Positions 39,809-47,824 of a DNA stretch of 64,000 bases are shown in pieces. A program made the position numbers and the translations under genes. Origin of the DNA: Nisaea sediminum (lineage in GTDB: Bacteria > Pseudomonadota > Alphaproteobacteria > Thalassobaculales > Thalassobaculaceae); assembly GCF_014904705.1 (NCBI RefSeq), contig NZ_JACZCQ010000006.1, forward strand, positions 558,001 through 622,000, in the 5' to 3' direction. Numbering within the stretch: position 1 is the stretch's first letter; every line of letters starts with the position of its first letter. Below the pieces are notes generated by a model. It was not told the DNA's origin. It made no database searches and worked only from the letters and a program-made list of their open reading frames with translations.

Positions 39809-40516
39809 ATGAATATGATGAGTCAGAAGATCCTGGTGGTGGAGGACGAGGCGCCGATCGTCACCCTCCTGCGCTACAATCTGGAACGGGAAGGCTTCGA
39901 GGTCCTGGAGGCCGGTGACGGCGAGGAAGCGATGCTTCTCGCGATGGAAAAGAACCCCGACCTGATCCTGCTCGACTGGATGCTGCCGCTGCTCTCCGGC
40001 GTCGAGGTCTGCCGCCGGCTCCGCCGCACGCCCGAGACCAAGGCCATCCCGGTCATCATGCTGACCGCCCGCGGCGACGAGGGGGACCGCATCCGCGGCC
40101 TCAATGCCGGTGCCGACGACTACATCACAAAACCGTTCAGCCCGAGCGAGCTGATCGCCCGCATCCGCGCGGTCCTGCGCCGGACGCGCCCCGCAAGCGA
40201 CGCGGAAACGCTGCAGTTCGAGGATCTGGAAATGGACCTGGCCGCCCACAAGGTGCGCCGGAACGAGCGCGAGATCCATCTCGGCCCGACCGAGTTCCGG
40301 CTGCTGCGCTATTTCCTCGAGCATCCGGGGCGGGTGTTCTCCCGCGAGCAGCTGCTCGACCGGGTCTGGGGACCGGATATCTATGTCGAACCGCGCACCG
40401 TGGACGTGCATATCCGCCGTCTGCGCAAGGCGATCAACATCGATACCGAATCCGATCTGATCCGCACCGTGCGGTCGGCAGGCTACGCGCTCGACCGACC
40501 GAGCGCCGCCGCCTGA
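39809..40516 (+). CDS. phoB: Phosphate regulon response regulator PhoB
   Basis: OmpR-type response regulator that activates the Pho regulon. 235 residues: receiver domain with acidic pair VVEDEAPIV, phospho-Asp in LILLDWMLPLLSG, and conserved Lys in DYITKPFSPSEL; winged-helix domain with LGPTEFRLLRYFLEHPGRVFSREQLLDRVWG and RTVDVHIRRLRKAI, the PhoB recognition helix. Last gene of the phoR-pst-phoU-phoB cluster. It is the expected ligand of the array upstream of olsBA. Confidence 0.96.
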   Translation: MNMMSQKILVVEDEAPIVTLLRYNLEREGFEVLEAGDGEEAMLLAMEKNPDLILLDWMLPLLSGVEVCRRLRRTPETKAIPVIMLTARGDEGDRIRGLNAGADDYITKPFSPSELIARIRAVLRRTRPASDAETLQFEDLEMDLAAHKVRRNEREIHLGPTEFRLLRYFLEHPGRVFSREQLLDRVWGPDIYVEPRTVDVHIRRLRKAINIDTESDLIRTVRSAGYALDRPSAAA

Positions 40517-40532
40517 TCAGTCCGCCGGCTAA

Positions 40533-41843
40533 TCAGTCCAATGCCTGGGCCCCGCCGGTCTTCTCCGGCGGGAACATCCGCATCAGCACCAGAAGCAGGA
40601 TCAGCCCCGGCACGGCGATCGCCGTCGAGGCGATGAAGAAGCCGATCCAGCCGATATGGTCCGTGACCGCGCCCGCACCGGAGCTCAGCACCGTGCGTCC
40701 GAACGCCATGAAGGACGAGAGCAGCGCGTACTGCGTCGCCGTGAAGGCGACATTGGTCAGGCTCGAGAGATAGGCGACGAACGCCGCCGTCCCCATCCCG
40801 CCGGTGAAATTCTCCACGCCGATCGTCACGGTCAGCATCCAGACATCGTGCCCGGCCAGCGCCTGGGCGACGAAGATGAGGTTGGACGCCGCTTGCAGCA
40901 CGCCGGAGACCAGCAGCGCTTTGAGCAGACCGAGGCGCTTCACCAGCGCGCCACCGGCGAACAGCCCGACCAGCAGCGCCACCAATCCGAACAGCTTCGT
41001 GACTTCGGCGATCTCGGTCTTGCTGAAGCCGAGATCGATATAGAAAGGGTTCGTGAGTGTCCCGAGAAAGGCGTCCCCGAGCTTGTAGAGCAGGATGAAG
41101 GCGAGGATCAGCAGCGCGCCACGCCGGGTCAGAAACTCCGCGAACGGCTCGTAGACGGCGCTCCGCAGCCACTCTGCCGGGGTATTCGCCTTCGGTTCCG
41201 GGACACCGGTTTCCGGCTCCGGGCTGGATAGCACGGTGAAAATCCCGACCAGAACCAACCCGGCCATCGCAAGATAGGCGGTGAACCAGCCGGCCTGGTC
41301 CGCGACGATCAGCGCGCCCGCTCCGGCGGCGAGCATGCCGACACGGTAGCCGAGCGTATAGGCGGCCGCCCCCGCGCCCTGCTCGTCCTCGCTGAGAGAT
41401 TCGATTCGATAGGCGTCAACGACGATGTCCTGACTTGCGGCGCAAAAGCTGACGACGACCGCGAAGAGCGCCATCAGCCAGGGTGTTGCCACCGGGTCGG
41501 TCGCGCCCATGAGCACAATCGCCGACATCAACAGAAGCTGTGTCGTCAGCAACCAGGCCCGGCGCCGCCCGAGCAACCGGCCAAGCAGCGGGACCGCGAG
41601 CCGGTCCATCAGCGGCGCCCAGAGGAATTTCAGCGTGAAGGGCGTCCCGACCAGCGCGAAGACGCCGATGGTCGTCAAATCGACGCCCGACTCCCGCATC
41701 CAGGCGCTGAGAGTCGAAAAGGAAAGCAGCAGCGGAAGCCCGCTTGAGAAGCCGAGAAGCAGGACGACCAGGACACGGCGTTTCAGATAAAGCGCCGCCG
41801 TCTCGACCGCCCAGTCACGGATGCCGCGCGCGGTCTCAAGCAA
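40533..41843 (-). CDS. ampG: AmpG-family muropeptide transporter (MFS)
   Basis: Inner-membrane permease that imports GlcNAc-anhydroMurNAc peptides for cell-wall recycling. 436 residues with about 12 hydrophobic segments. The AmpG pattern is visible: LLGFSSGLPLLLSFSTLSAWMRESGVDLTTIGVF near the start, then FTLKFLWAPLMDR and SQDIVVDAYRIE. No beta-lactamase or AmpR is adjacent. Its start overlaps the end of the upstream PfkB kinase gene by eight bases, and it is convergent with phoB (16 bases apart). Confidence 0.9.
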   Translation of the reverse strand: MLETARGIRDWAVETAALYLKRRVLVVLLLGFSSGLPLLLSFSTLSAWMRESGVDLTTIGVFALVGTPFTLKFLWAPLMDRLAVPLLGRLLGRRRAWLLTTQLLLMSAIVLMGATDPVATPWLMALFAVVVSFCAASQDIVVDAYRIESLSEDEQGAGAAAYTLGYRVGMLAAGAGALIVADQAGWFTAYLAMAGLVLVGIFTVLSSPEPETGVPEPKANTPAEWLRSAVYEPFAEFLTRRGALLILAFILLYKLGDAFLGTLTNPFYIDLGFSKTEIAEVTKLFGLVALLVGLFAGGALVKRLGLLKALLVSGVLQAASNLIFVAQALAGHDVWMLTVTIGVENFTGGMGTAAFVAYLSSLTNVAFTATQYALLSSFMAFGRTVLSSGAGAVTDHIGWIGFFIASTAIAVPGLILLLVLMRMFPPEKTGGAQALD

Positions 41844-42828
41844 GCCGGGCCGCCAGCAGGTCTTTGAGATCCGCTTCGGGCCGCGCGCCGTAATGCGAGA
41901 TCACTTCGGCGGCGGCGACGCTGCCGGCCCGGCCCCAGTCGGCCGGCGTCATGCCCTGGGTGTAGCCGTAGAGGAAGCCCGACGCATAGAGATCGCCGGC
42001 ACCTGTAGTGTCGACCACCTTTTCGATCGGCTCCGCATCGATCACATGCACCTCGTCCTTGTGCAGCACGAGCGAACCTTTCGCCCCGCGCGTCACGCCG
42101 GCGGACTCGCAGCTCCAGCGCAGCTTCTGCAAAGCGTCGTCGAAATTGTCCGTCTGGTAGAGCGACAGCAGCTCCTGCTCGTTCGCGAACAGAATGTCGA
42201 TATGATGGTCCACCAGTTCCAGGAAGGCGTCGCGGTGCCGATCGACGCAGAACGGATCGGACAGGGTCAGCGCGACCTTGCCGCCGCTCGCATGGGTCCT
42301 TTTCGCCGCCTCAATGAAGGCCTTCTTCGCTTCCGGCGGATCGAACAGATAGCCTTCGAGATAGACCACCTTGCTGGCGGCGATCCGGTCGCCGTCGATA
42401 TCCTGCGGGCCGAGCTGCACGCAGGCCCCGAGGAAGGTGTTCATGCTGCGCTGGGCGTCCGGTGTCACCATGATGAGGCTGCGCGCCGTCGGCGGGCCGT
42501 CGAGCGTCGGCGGCGTGTCGAAGCGGACGCCCATCGCCGTAATGTCATGACGAAATACCTTGCCGAGCGTGTCGTCATGGACCTTGCCGATATAGGCCGC
42601 AGCGCCGCCCAGGGCGGCAATCCCGGCAGCGGTGTTTCCCGCCGATCCGCCGGACATTTCGATCCCCGGCCCCATCTTGTCGTAGAGGCTCTCGGCGCGC
42701 TCCGCGTCGATCAGGTTCATCGCGCCCTTCTCGATCCCGTTCTCCGAGAGAAAGCTGTCATCGGCTCGGGCGATGACATCTACGATGGCGTTTCCGATGC
42801 AGGTAACGTCGATGGTCTTGGCTGACAT
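41836..42828 (-). CDS. PfkB-family carbohydrate/nucleoside kinase (adenosine-kinase-like)
   Basis: 330 residues from the ATG at 42826-42828. Ribokinase-fold motifs: GNAIVDVIARADDSFL, the di-glycine region MSGGSAGNTAAGIAALGG, and the C-terminal DTTGAGDLYASGFLYG with the catalytic Asp. The overall pattern matches the group often annotated as adenosine kinase in alphaproteobacteria. The true substrate (adenosine, inosine-guanosine or a sugar) cannot be decided here. It overlaps ampG. An extension upstream to 42900 is open but lacks homology-like sequence. Confidence 0.87.
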   Translation of the reverse strand: MSAKTIDVTCIGNAIVDVIARADDSFLSENGIEKGAMNLIDAERAESLYDKMGPGIEMSGGSAGNTAAGIAALGGAAAYIGKVHDDTLGKVFRHDITAMGVRFDTPPTLDGPPTARSLIMVTPDAQRSMNTFLGACVQLGPQDIDGDRIAASKVVYLEGYLFDPPEAKKAFIEAAKRTHASGGKVALTLSDPFCVDRHRDAFLELVDHHIDILFANEQELLSLYQTDNFDDALQKLRWSCESAGVTRGAKGSLVLHKDEVHVIDAEPIEKVVDTTGAGDLYASGFLYGYTQGMTPADWGRAGSVAAAEVISHYGARPEADLKDLLAARLA

Positions 42829-42959
42829 ACGCGGGCGGCTCCCGGAAGCAAGGTGAGGGACTGGATCGCGGAACTGCGGTCCGCCGAATTCGGGCGACAA
42901 GGTACTGGAGCGGCGATGGCATTGGAAGACGCTTCGCCCGACAGGCCTTGTACTCGCCG

Positions 42960-42972
42960 GAGCACTGTGCTC
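42960..42972. repeat. Small palindrome between the PfkB kinase and EI24 genes
   Basis: GAGCAC-T-GTGCTC, a perfect 6-base inverted repeat with a 1-base centre, inside the 226-base divergent gap (42829-43054). The gap shows no gene; it should hold promoters for both directions, and this symmetric site could be an operator. Confidence 0.35.
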
Positions 42973-43054
42973 TTAGGGGCACGAAATGCTTGGTCCCGGC
43001 TGATGAAGTCCCATCTAATCCGTTGCGGGACGGACCAAAGAGAAGAGAGGATCG

Positions 43055-43720
43055 ATGTTTTCTGCCCTGACGGCCACACTCGGCCAGCTTTCCGATCCGA
43101 AACTGCGCAATCCGATCATCCTCAGCGTCATCGGCTCGCTCGCGACCATCCTGTTGCTCGGCGTCGCGGCTTGGTACCTGCTGGACCTCATTGCCTATTT
43201 CGGCAGCTGGGTCGACGATCTCCTCGCCTGGGTTGGAAGTCTGGTGGTGATCGTGCTCGGCCTCCTCTTCTTCCCCGGTGCCTCGAACGCAATTTCGAGC
43301 CTGTTTCTGGACTCCGTATCGAAGGCCGTCGAAGCCCGGCACTATCCGAATCTCGGCCCCGCACGGCCCCAGCCGATCAGCGAAGCCATTCTCGAAGGCT
43401 TGCGCTTCCTCGGGATCACCATCCTCGTGAACCTCGTGCTGCTGCCGTTCTATCTGCTCCCCGGCATCAACCTTGTGCTTTTCTACGGGGCAAACGGCTA
43501 TCTGCTCGGCCGGGAATTCTTCGAGATGGTGGCCCTGCGCCGCATGGAACCGGCGGAGGCGAAAGCCCTGCGAAAGCAGAAATCAGGGTCGGTTTTCCTC
43601 AGCGGCGTGCTGATCGCAGCGATCATGACGATCCCCGTCCTGAACCTCGCCGGCCCGGTCATTGCGACCGCTTTTATGCTGCATCGCTTCGAATACTTGC
43701 GGAACGACATGAAGAAATGA
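43055..43720 (+). CDS. EI24-domain (CysZ-like) integral membrane protein
   Basis: 221 residues with four to five hydrophobic segments (IILSVIGSLATILLLGVAAWYLLDLIAYF, LVVIVLGLLFFPGASNAI, FLGITILVNLVLLPFYLLPGINLVLF, VFLSGVLIAAIMTIPVLNLAGPVIATAFML). The segment NGYLLGREFFEMVALRRM is characteristic of EI24/CysZ proteins. CysZ mediates sulfate uptake in some bacteria, but members without cys neighbours like this one have no assigned role. GAAGAGAGGA precedes the ATG. It stands alone upstream of the bactofilin gene. Confidence 0.82.
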   Translation: MFSALTATLGQLSDPKLRNPIILSVIGSLATILLLGVAAWYLLDLIAYFGSWVDDLLAWVGSLVVIVLGLLFFPGASNAISSLFLDSVSKAVEARHYPNLGPARPQPISEAILEGLRFLGITILVNLVLLPFYLLPGINLVLFYGANGYLLGREFFEMVALRRMEPAEAKALRKQKSGSVFLSGVLIAAIMTIPVLNLAGPVIATAFMLHRFEYLRNDMKK

Positions 43721-43788
43721 TAATAAGTCTTTGAGTATTAAGGTCGATGACCGCGAAATCCAATCATCACATATGAGTTGACGATCTG

Positions 43789-44391
43789 ATGTTTCGGCGT
43801 AAAAAATCCGGCTCCGGGGCTACCACGGGCAGCGGCGGAGAAATCACTCCCGGCGTGAGTGCACGGGAGCCTCGTGCGGAGGACCGCTTGGAACCGGCGG
43901 CGCCGTCCTTCACTGAGGTCAAATCAGACAAGCCGGACGGGGAGTCCAAAATGCAGCCGAGCAAACCTTCCTCATCCGGTTACGTCCCGGAAATCCCGCG
44001 GCGGACACTCGATCTTCCGGGCGCACCCAGCCGGCGCGGTACGCCCCCGCGCGGCGGCGAGGCCAAGAAGCTGACGGTCGGACCGGAGATTTCGCTGACC
44101 GGCGAGATCACCGCCTGCGACTCTCTCGTCGTCGAAGGCAATGTAGACGCCACGCTGGAAAACAGCCGCCATCTCGAAGTGACGGAGACCGGCCGCTTCA
44201 AGGGCAAGGTCATCATCGACGAAGCGGTGATCGGCGGACATTTCGAGGGCACGCTGGTGGTCCGCGATACACTGCGCGTCCGGGGCACCGGTCACGTGAA
44301 GGGCACCGTGCGTTTCGGCCGTCTGGAAGTCGAACTCGGCGGCGAGATCGACGGCACCATCACGGTCTACAAGGACGACGCGAGTTCGTGA
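43789..44391 (+). CDS. Bactofilin (polymer-forming cytoskeletal protein)
   Basis: 200 residues. The bactofilin beta-helix occupies about residues 98-195 (LTVGPEISLTGEITACDSLVVEGNVDA to LEVELGGEIDGTITVY), preceded by a disordered Ser/Pro/Gly-rich N-terminus. Bactofilins polymerise without nucleotide and place wall-modifying enzymes or stalk and shape factors. The ATG at 43789 has no clear ribosome-binding site, whereas an in-frame ATG at 43951 has GGGGAG six bases upstream and would give a 146-residue form with the full beta-helix; either or both may be used. The next gene is a small lipoprotein on the same strand. Confidence 0.88.
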   Translation: MFRRKKSGSGATTGSGGEITPGVSAREPRAEDRLEPAAPSFTEVKSDKPDGESKMQPSKPSSSGYVPEIPRRTLDLPGAPSRRGTPPRGGEAKKLTVGPEISLTGEITACDSLVVEGNVDATLENSRHLEVTETGRFKGKVIIDEAVIGGHFEGTLVVRDTLRVRGTGHVKGTVRFGRLEVELGGEIDGTITVYKDDASS

Positions 44392-44418
44392 CCTGCCGCC
44401 GCGGAGACTGATTTTATC

Positions 44419-44895
44419 GTGCGTCTAATCCTGAGCGTCCTGATCGCGATCGCATTGCACGCCTGCGGCAGCGAGGTCCAGAAGACCGGCGATGCGGGCC
44501 GCGCCGCCGCGGTCAGCGCACCGACCGAAGTCACCAAGGCCGACGAGGTCGCGCCGGTGACCGAACCGGTGCGCCGCGCGGGGACGGAAACGACGGCACA
44601 GCTCCCGCCCGGTTTCAGCGCGGCCGAGCGGGACCCGAGCCGGCTGCTCGACCTGCGGCGCCGCGATCTCTCGGCGATCCTCGGCGAACCGGCCTTCGTG
44701 CGCCGGGACATGTCCGCGGAGGTCTGGCAATACAGGACCGAGGCCTGCGTCCTCGATCTCTTCCTCTATGAAATCGGCCAGAGCCTCGCGGTCACCTATT
44801 ACGAATTCCGCTCCCGCCGCGAACAGGAAGTGGCCCGGGACGAGTGTTTCGTCACTCTGCTGCGCCAGGGCATATCGCGCTCCGCGCGGAACTGA
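44419..44895 (+). CDS. Small lipoprotein of unknown function
   Basis: 158 residues from a GTG at 44419. The N-terminus MRLILSVLIAIALHACGS is a lipoprotein signal peptide with lipobox LHAC. A Pro/Thr/Ala-rich spacer is followed by a compact domain with LRRRDLSAILGEPAFVRRDMSAEVWQYRTEACVLDLFLYE, which resembles the SmpA/BamE-like fold seen in small outer-membrane lipoproteins; this is only a pattern-level guess. It sits 27 bases after the bactofilin gene and converges on nth. Confidence 0.75.
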   Translation: MRLILSVLIAIALHACGSEVQKTGDAGRAAAVSAPTEVTKADEVAPVTEPVRRAGTETTAQLPPGFSAAERDPSRLLDLRRRDLSAILGEPAFVRRDMSAEVWQYRTEACVLDLFLYEIGQSLAVTYYEFRSRREQEVARDECFVTLLRQGISRSARN

Positions 44896-44908
44896 ACCCC
44901 GTTCGCCC

Positions 44909-45562
44909 TCACGCCGGCTCAACCGTCTTGTCCTTGAAATTGCAGAGATCGCTGACCGGACAGACCGGACAATTCGGCTTGCGCGCCTTGCAGATATAAC
45001 GGCCGTGCAGGATCAGCCAGTGATGCGCGTGCAGTAGCCATTTTTCCGGGATCCGTTTCTCCAGCGCCGTTTCCACGGCAAGCGGAGTCTTTCCCGTCGC
45101 CATGCCGGTCCGGTTGGCGACGCGGAAGAGGTGGGTGTCGACGGCGATGGTCGGCTGACCGAAGGCGATGTTGAGCACCACATTCGCGGTCTTGCGACCG
45201 ACACCGGGGAGCTTCTCCAGGGTCTCCCGGTCCTCTGGGACCTGGCTGCCATGCTCGCGGATCAGGATTTCCGAGAGCGCAATGACGTTCTTGGCCTTCG
45301 AATTGAACAAGCCGATCGTCTTGATGTAGTCGCGGACCGTCTCCAGTCCGAGCGCGACCATCTTCTCCGGCGTGTCGGCAACCTTGAAGAGCGGGCCCGT
45401 CGCCTTGTTCACCCCGACATCGGTCGCCTGGGCGGACAGCACAACGGCAACGAGCAGCGTGTAGGGGTTGACGTAGTTCAGTTCGCCCACGGGCTCGGGA
45501 TCGCGGTCGCTCAGGCGCTGAAAAAAGGCGTCGACCGCCGCGTTCGTCATCCGTTTGGCCAT
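44909..45562 (-). CDS. nth: Endonuclease III
   Basis: DNA glycosylase/AP lyase that removes oxidised pyrimidines in base excision repair. 217 residues from the ATG at 45560-45562. The helix-hairpin-helix is LPGVGRKTANVVLN, with the catalytic Lys in GRKTA and the catalytic Asp in VDTHLFRVANR; the [4Fe-4S] loop is CKARKPNCPVCPVSDLC (C-X6-C-X2-C-X5-C). Length is normal. Divergent from the DUF2244 gene, 94 bases apart. Confidence 0.96.
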   Translation of the reverse strand: MAKRMTNAAVDAFFQRLSDRDPEPVGELNYVNPYTLLVAVVLSAQATDVGVNKATGPLFKVADTPEKMVALGLETVRDYIKTIGLFNSKAKNVIALSEILIREHGSQVPEDRETLEKLPGVGRKTANVVLNIAFGQPTIAVDTHLFRVANRTGMATGKTPLAVETALEKRIPEKWLLHAHHWLILHGRYICKARKPNCPVCPVSDLCNFKDKTVEPA

Positions 45563-45656
45563 GGGTCCGGTACTCTCCTGCGCGCAAACGCCGCGCCCTG
45601 CTTGGCTCTTGTCATTCCGGCGCGGCGGCCACAGGTTAGAGCCTTCGGGAATCGCC

Positions 45657-46178
45657 ATGCAACAGAGCCGGGCGCGAGAAATGGACAAATTCGACGATTC
45701 AGCGCCGGCGGGACGGGACGAGCCGGTCTTCGACGCCGTGCTCTATCCGCACAGGAGTCTTTCGCCCAGCGGTTTCCTCATCCTGATGCTCGCGATTGCC
45801 GGCTGCAGCACCGCGGTCGGTATTCTGTTCTGGATTGCCGGCGCCTGGCCCGTGGTCGGTTTCCTAGGGCTCGACGTGCTGCTTATCTATGTCGCCTTCC
45901 GTCTCAGCTACCGCGACGCACGGCGTTACGAGATCCTGAAGCTCACCGCCAGCGCACTCTCCGTGGAGCGTTTCGTGCGCGGACGCCGCGTGCTCGCCGA
46001 GGAGCTGCAGCCCTACTGGCTGAATGTGCTGATCGAGGAGGAGCGGAGCGGCCAGAACCGGCTCATTCTCCGCAGCCACGGCCGCACGCTCGAAGTCGGC
46101 GCGTTCCTGTCCCCGCCGGAGAAATCCGAACTCGCAGACAGTCTGCGCGCCGCCCTCGCCGGTCTCCGCCCGGCCTGA
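45657..46178 (+). CDS. DUF2244 membrane protein
   Basis: 173 residues from the ATG at 45657; the ATG at 45681 (MDKFDDSAPAG) is an equally likely start. Two adjacent hydrophobic segments (FLILMLAIAGCSTAVGILFWIAGAW and VVGFLGLDVLLIYVAF) are followed by a cytoplasmic region with FRLSYRDARRYEILKLTASALSVER and RTLEVGAFLSPPEKSELADSLRAAL, the pattern of DUF2244. The function of the family is unknown. In alphaproteobacteria it often sits next to nth, as here. Confidence 0.82.
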   Translation: MQQSRAREMDKFDDSAPAGRDEPVFDAVLYPHRSLSPSGFLILMLAIAGCSTAVGILFWIAGAWPVVGFLGLDVLLIYVAFRLSYRDARRYEILKLTASALSVERFVRGRRVLAEELQPYWLNVLIEEERSGQNRLILRSHGRTLEVGAFLSPPEKSELADSLRAALAGLRPA

Positions 46179-46193
46179 CCGCTTCCCTGCCGT

Positions 46194-47000
46194 CTAGAGG
46201 CCGAGCACGTCCGGCATCGCGTAGAGCCCCGGCTCTCGCCCCGCCGCCCAGATCGCGGCACGCACCGCGCCGGAAGCGAAAATTTCCCGGCTGGCGGCCT
46301 TGTGGGTCAGCTCGATGCGTTCGTTGGGCCCGGCGAAAATGACCGTATGATCGCCGACGACGTCGCCGCCGCGCAGGGTCGCGAAACCGATCTGCCCGGA
46401 TTCACGCGGCCCGGTGACGCCTTCGCGGGATAGCACGCCCTTCTCCTCAAGCGTCACGCCGCGGCCCGCGGCGGCCGCCTTGCCGAGACCAAGCGCCGTG
46501 CCCGACGGGGCGTCGACTTTGCGGCGATGATGCATCTCGACTATTTCGATATCGAAACTTTCATCGAGGGCCGCCGCGACCTTCTTCACCAGATCGAACA
46601 GCAGGTTCACGCCGAGGCTCATGTTCGGAGCGTAGACGAGCGGAATATGTTTTGCGGCCTGTGCGAGCTCGGCTTCCTGCTCCGTCGTCATGCCGGTGGT
46701 CCCGACCACGAACGCCGTCCCCGAAGCCGCGGCGAGTTTGGCGTGCGCCACCGTTGCCTCCGGAGCCGTGAAATCGATCACGACATCCGCCTCCGCGAAG
46801 ACCGGCATGGCATCGGAAGTGGTTTTGGGAGTATCACCCTCGAAACCGGAAAGCTTCGCGATTTCAATACCTTCTTCGGTACTACCCTTGAGTACTGTAC
46901 CTCCGGCGATGATTGCGCCTTCGGTCTGGTGCACCTGTTTCGCGATCATCCGGCCCATGAAGCCGCCGACACCCATGATTCCGATCTTCACTGCTGCCAT
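46194..47000 (-). CDS. dapB: 4-hydroxy-tetrahydrodipicolinate reductase
   Basis: Second committed step of the lysine/diaminopimelate pathway. 268 residues from the ATG at 46998-47000. NAD(P)H-binding loop IGIMGVGGFMGRMI; catalytic region EIVEMHHRRKVDAPSGTAL with the His pair and the Lys; VVGTTGMTTEQ and APNMSLGVNLLF also conserved. A longer in-frame upstream extension exists but is not DapB-like. Divergent from the PadR regulator (124 bases), with no other lysine gene adjacent. Confidence 0.96.
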   Translation of the reverse strand: MAAVKIGIMGVGGFMGRMIAKQVHQTEGAIIAGGTVLKGSTEEGIEIAKLSGFEGDTPKTTSDAMPVFAEADVVIDFTAPEATVAHAKLAAASGTAFVVGTTGMTTEQEAELAQAAKHIPLVYAPNMSLGVNLLFDLVKKVAAALDESFDIEIVEMHHRRKVDAPSGTALGLGKAAAAGRGVTLEEKGVLSREGVTGPRESGQIGFATLRGGDVVGDHTVIFAGPNERIELTHKAASREIFASGAVRAAIWAAGREPGLYAMPDVLGL

Positions 47001-47124
47001 TTCGAGGCCCTCCCGGCTCTCCTGCGATCCCTGCAAGGCGTAGCCGCCTTTTCCGCCCCTGTCGAGCCCGCAGGCGAGACATCCAGAAAATCCCATTCTA
47101 AGCTCTCGATTCCTATGATTTTTT

Positions 47125-47673
47125 ATGATATATCGCGCTGATAAAATGTTTGAAATCAGCGATATCATTCTCGGTGCCTTGTCCAAAGGACCGGCGAACG
47201 GATACCAGATCCGGCGCCGGATCAATGCCGATTTCGCGCATTTCCAGAGCGTCAGCACCGGGGCGCTTTACCCCGCCCTCGCCAAACTGAAGGCACGCGG
47301 CGGCGTCACCGAGACCGGCACTCCGAACGCCCCTCTGGAGCAGCGACAGTTCGAAATAACCGACATCGGTCGTAACTTGCTATGTGAGCGGGTCGCGGCA
47401 TCGGGTGCCGACGAGCGCCTCAGATCGGACTTTCTGGCTGCGGTCTATTTTTCCGATCTCGCCGGGCCGGGGGAGGTCGAGCGGCTGATGGAGGAGCGGG
47501 TCGGTGTCCTGAACCAGGAGATCAGGGCGCTTCTGGCCTTACCCTTGCGCGAGATGTCCAATACCGAGCGCTTCACGGTACGATACGCACTGGCGATCCG
47601 CCGGGCAGCGCTGGAGTTCCTCCGGCACGAGGGCCGCGCGATCGTCAATGCCATCGAAATTGAATCAAGATAA
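47125..47673 (+). CDS. PadR-family transcriptional regulator
   Basis: 182 residues; starts at 47125 or at the ATG at 47146 (MFEISDIILG), the usual family start; neither has a ribosome-binding site. The winged helix runs from ISDIILGALSKGPANGYQIRRRI through GALYPALAKLKARGGV to EITDIGRNLLCERV, followed by a C-terminal helical dimerisation region. The effector and target are unknown; PadR genes often regulate themselves and a neighbour. An imperfect inverted repeat (TGATATATCGCGCTGAT at 47128-47144 against ATCAGCGATATCA at 47154-47166) spans the start and could be its operator. Confidence 0.84.
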   Translation: MIYRADKMFEISDIILGALSKGPANGYQIRRRINADFAHFQSVSTGALYPALAKLKARGGVTETGTPNAPLEQRQFEITDIGRNLLCERVAASGADERLRSDFLAAVYFSDLAGPGEVERLMEERVGVLNQEIRALLALPLREMSNTERFTVRYALAIRRAALEFLRHEGRAIVNAIEIESR

Positions 47674-47763
47674 TCAATGCATTAAAGAGTAATACCCAAA
47701 GGAATACCGGTGCTCCCGGTGCCCGACCGGATTTTCGCCAAGATAGCGGCCCTACCGATTTGG

Positions 47764-47795
47764 AAACAAAAACGCCGGCCTCGATGGGCCGGCGT
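47764..47795 (-). terminator. Rho-independent terminator after dnaJ
   Basis: On the minus strand a perfect 9-base stem ACGCCGGCC / GGCCGGCGT (arms 47787-47795 and 47772-47780) with a 6-base loop, followed by TTTTGTTT. It lies about 30 bases after the dnaJ stop. Confidence 0.85.
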
Positions 47796-47824
47796 CCTGT
47801 ATCGGAGAGCAGCTCGAAAAGGGA

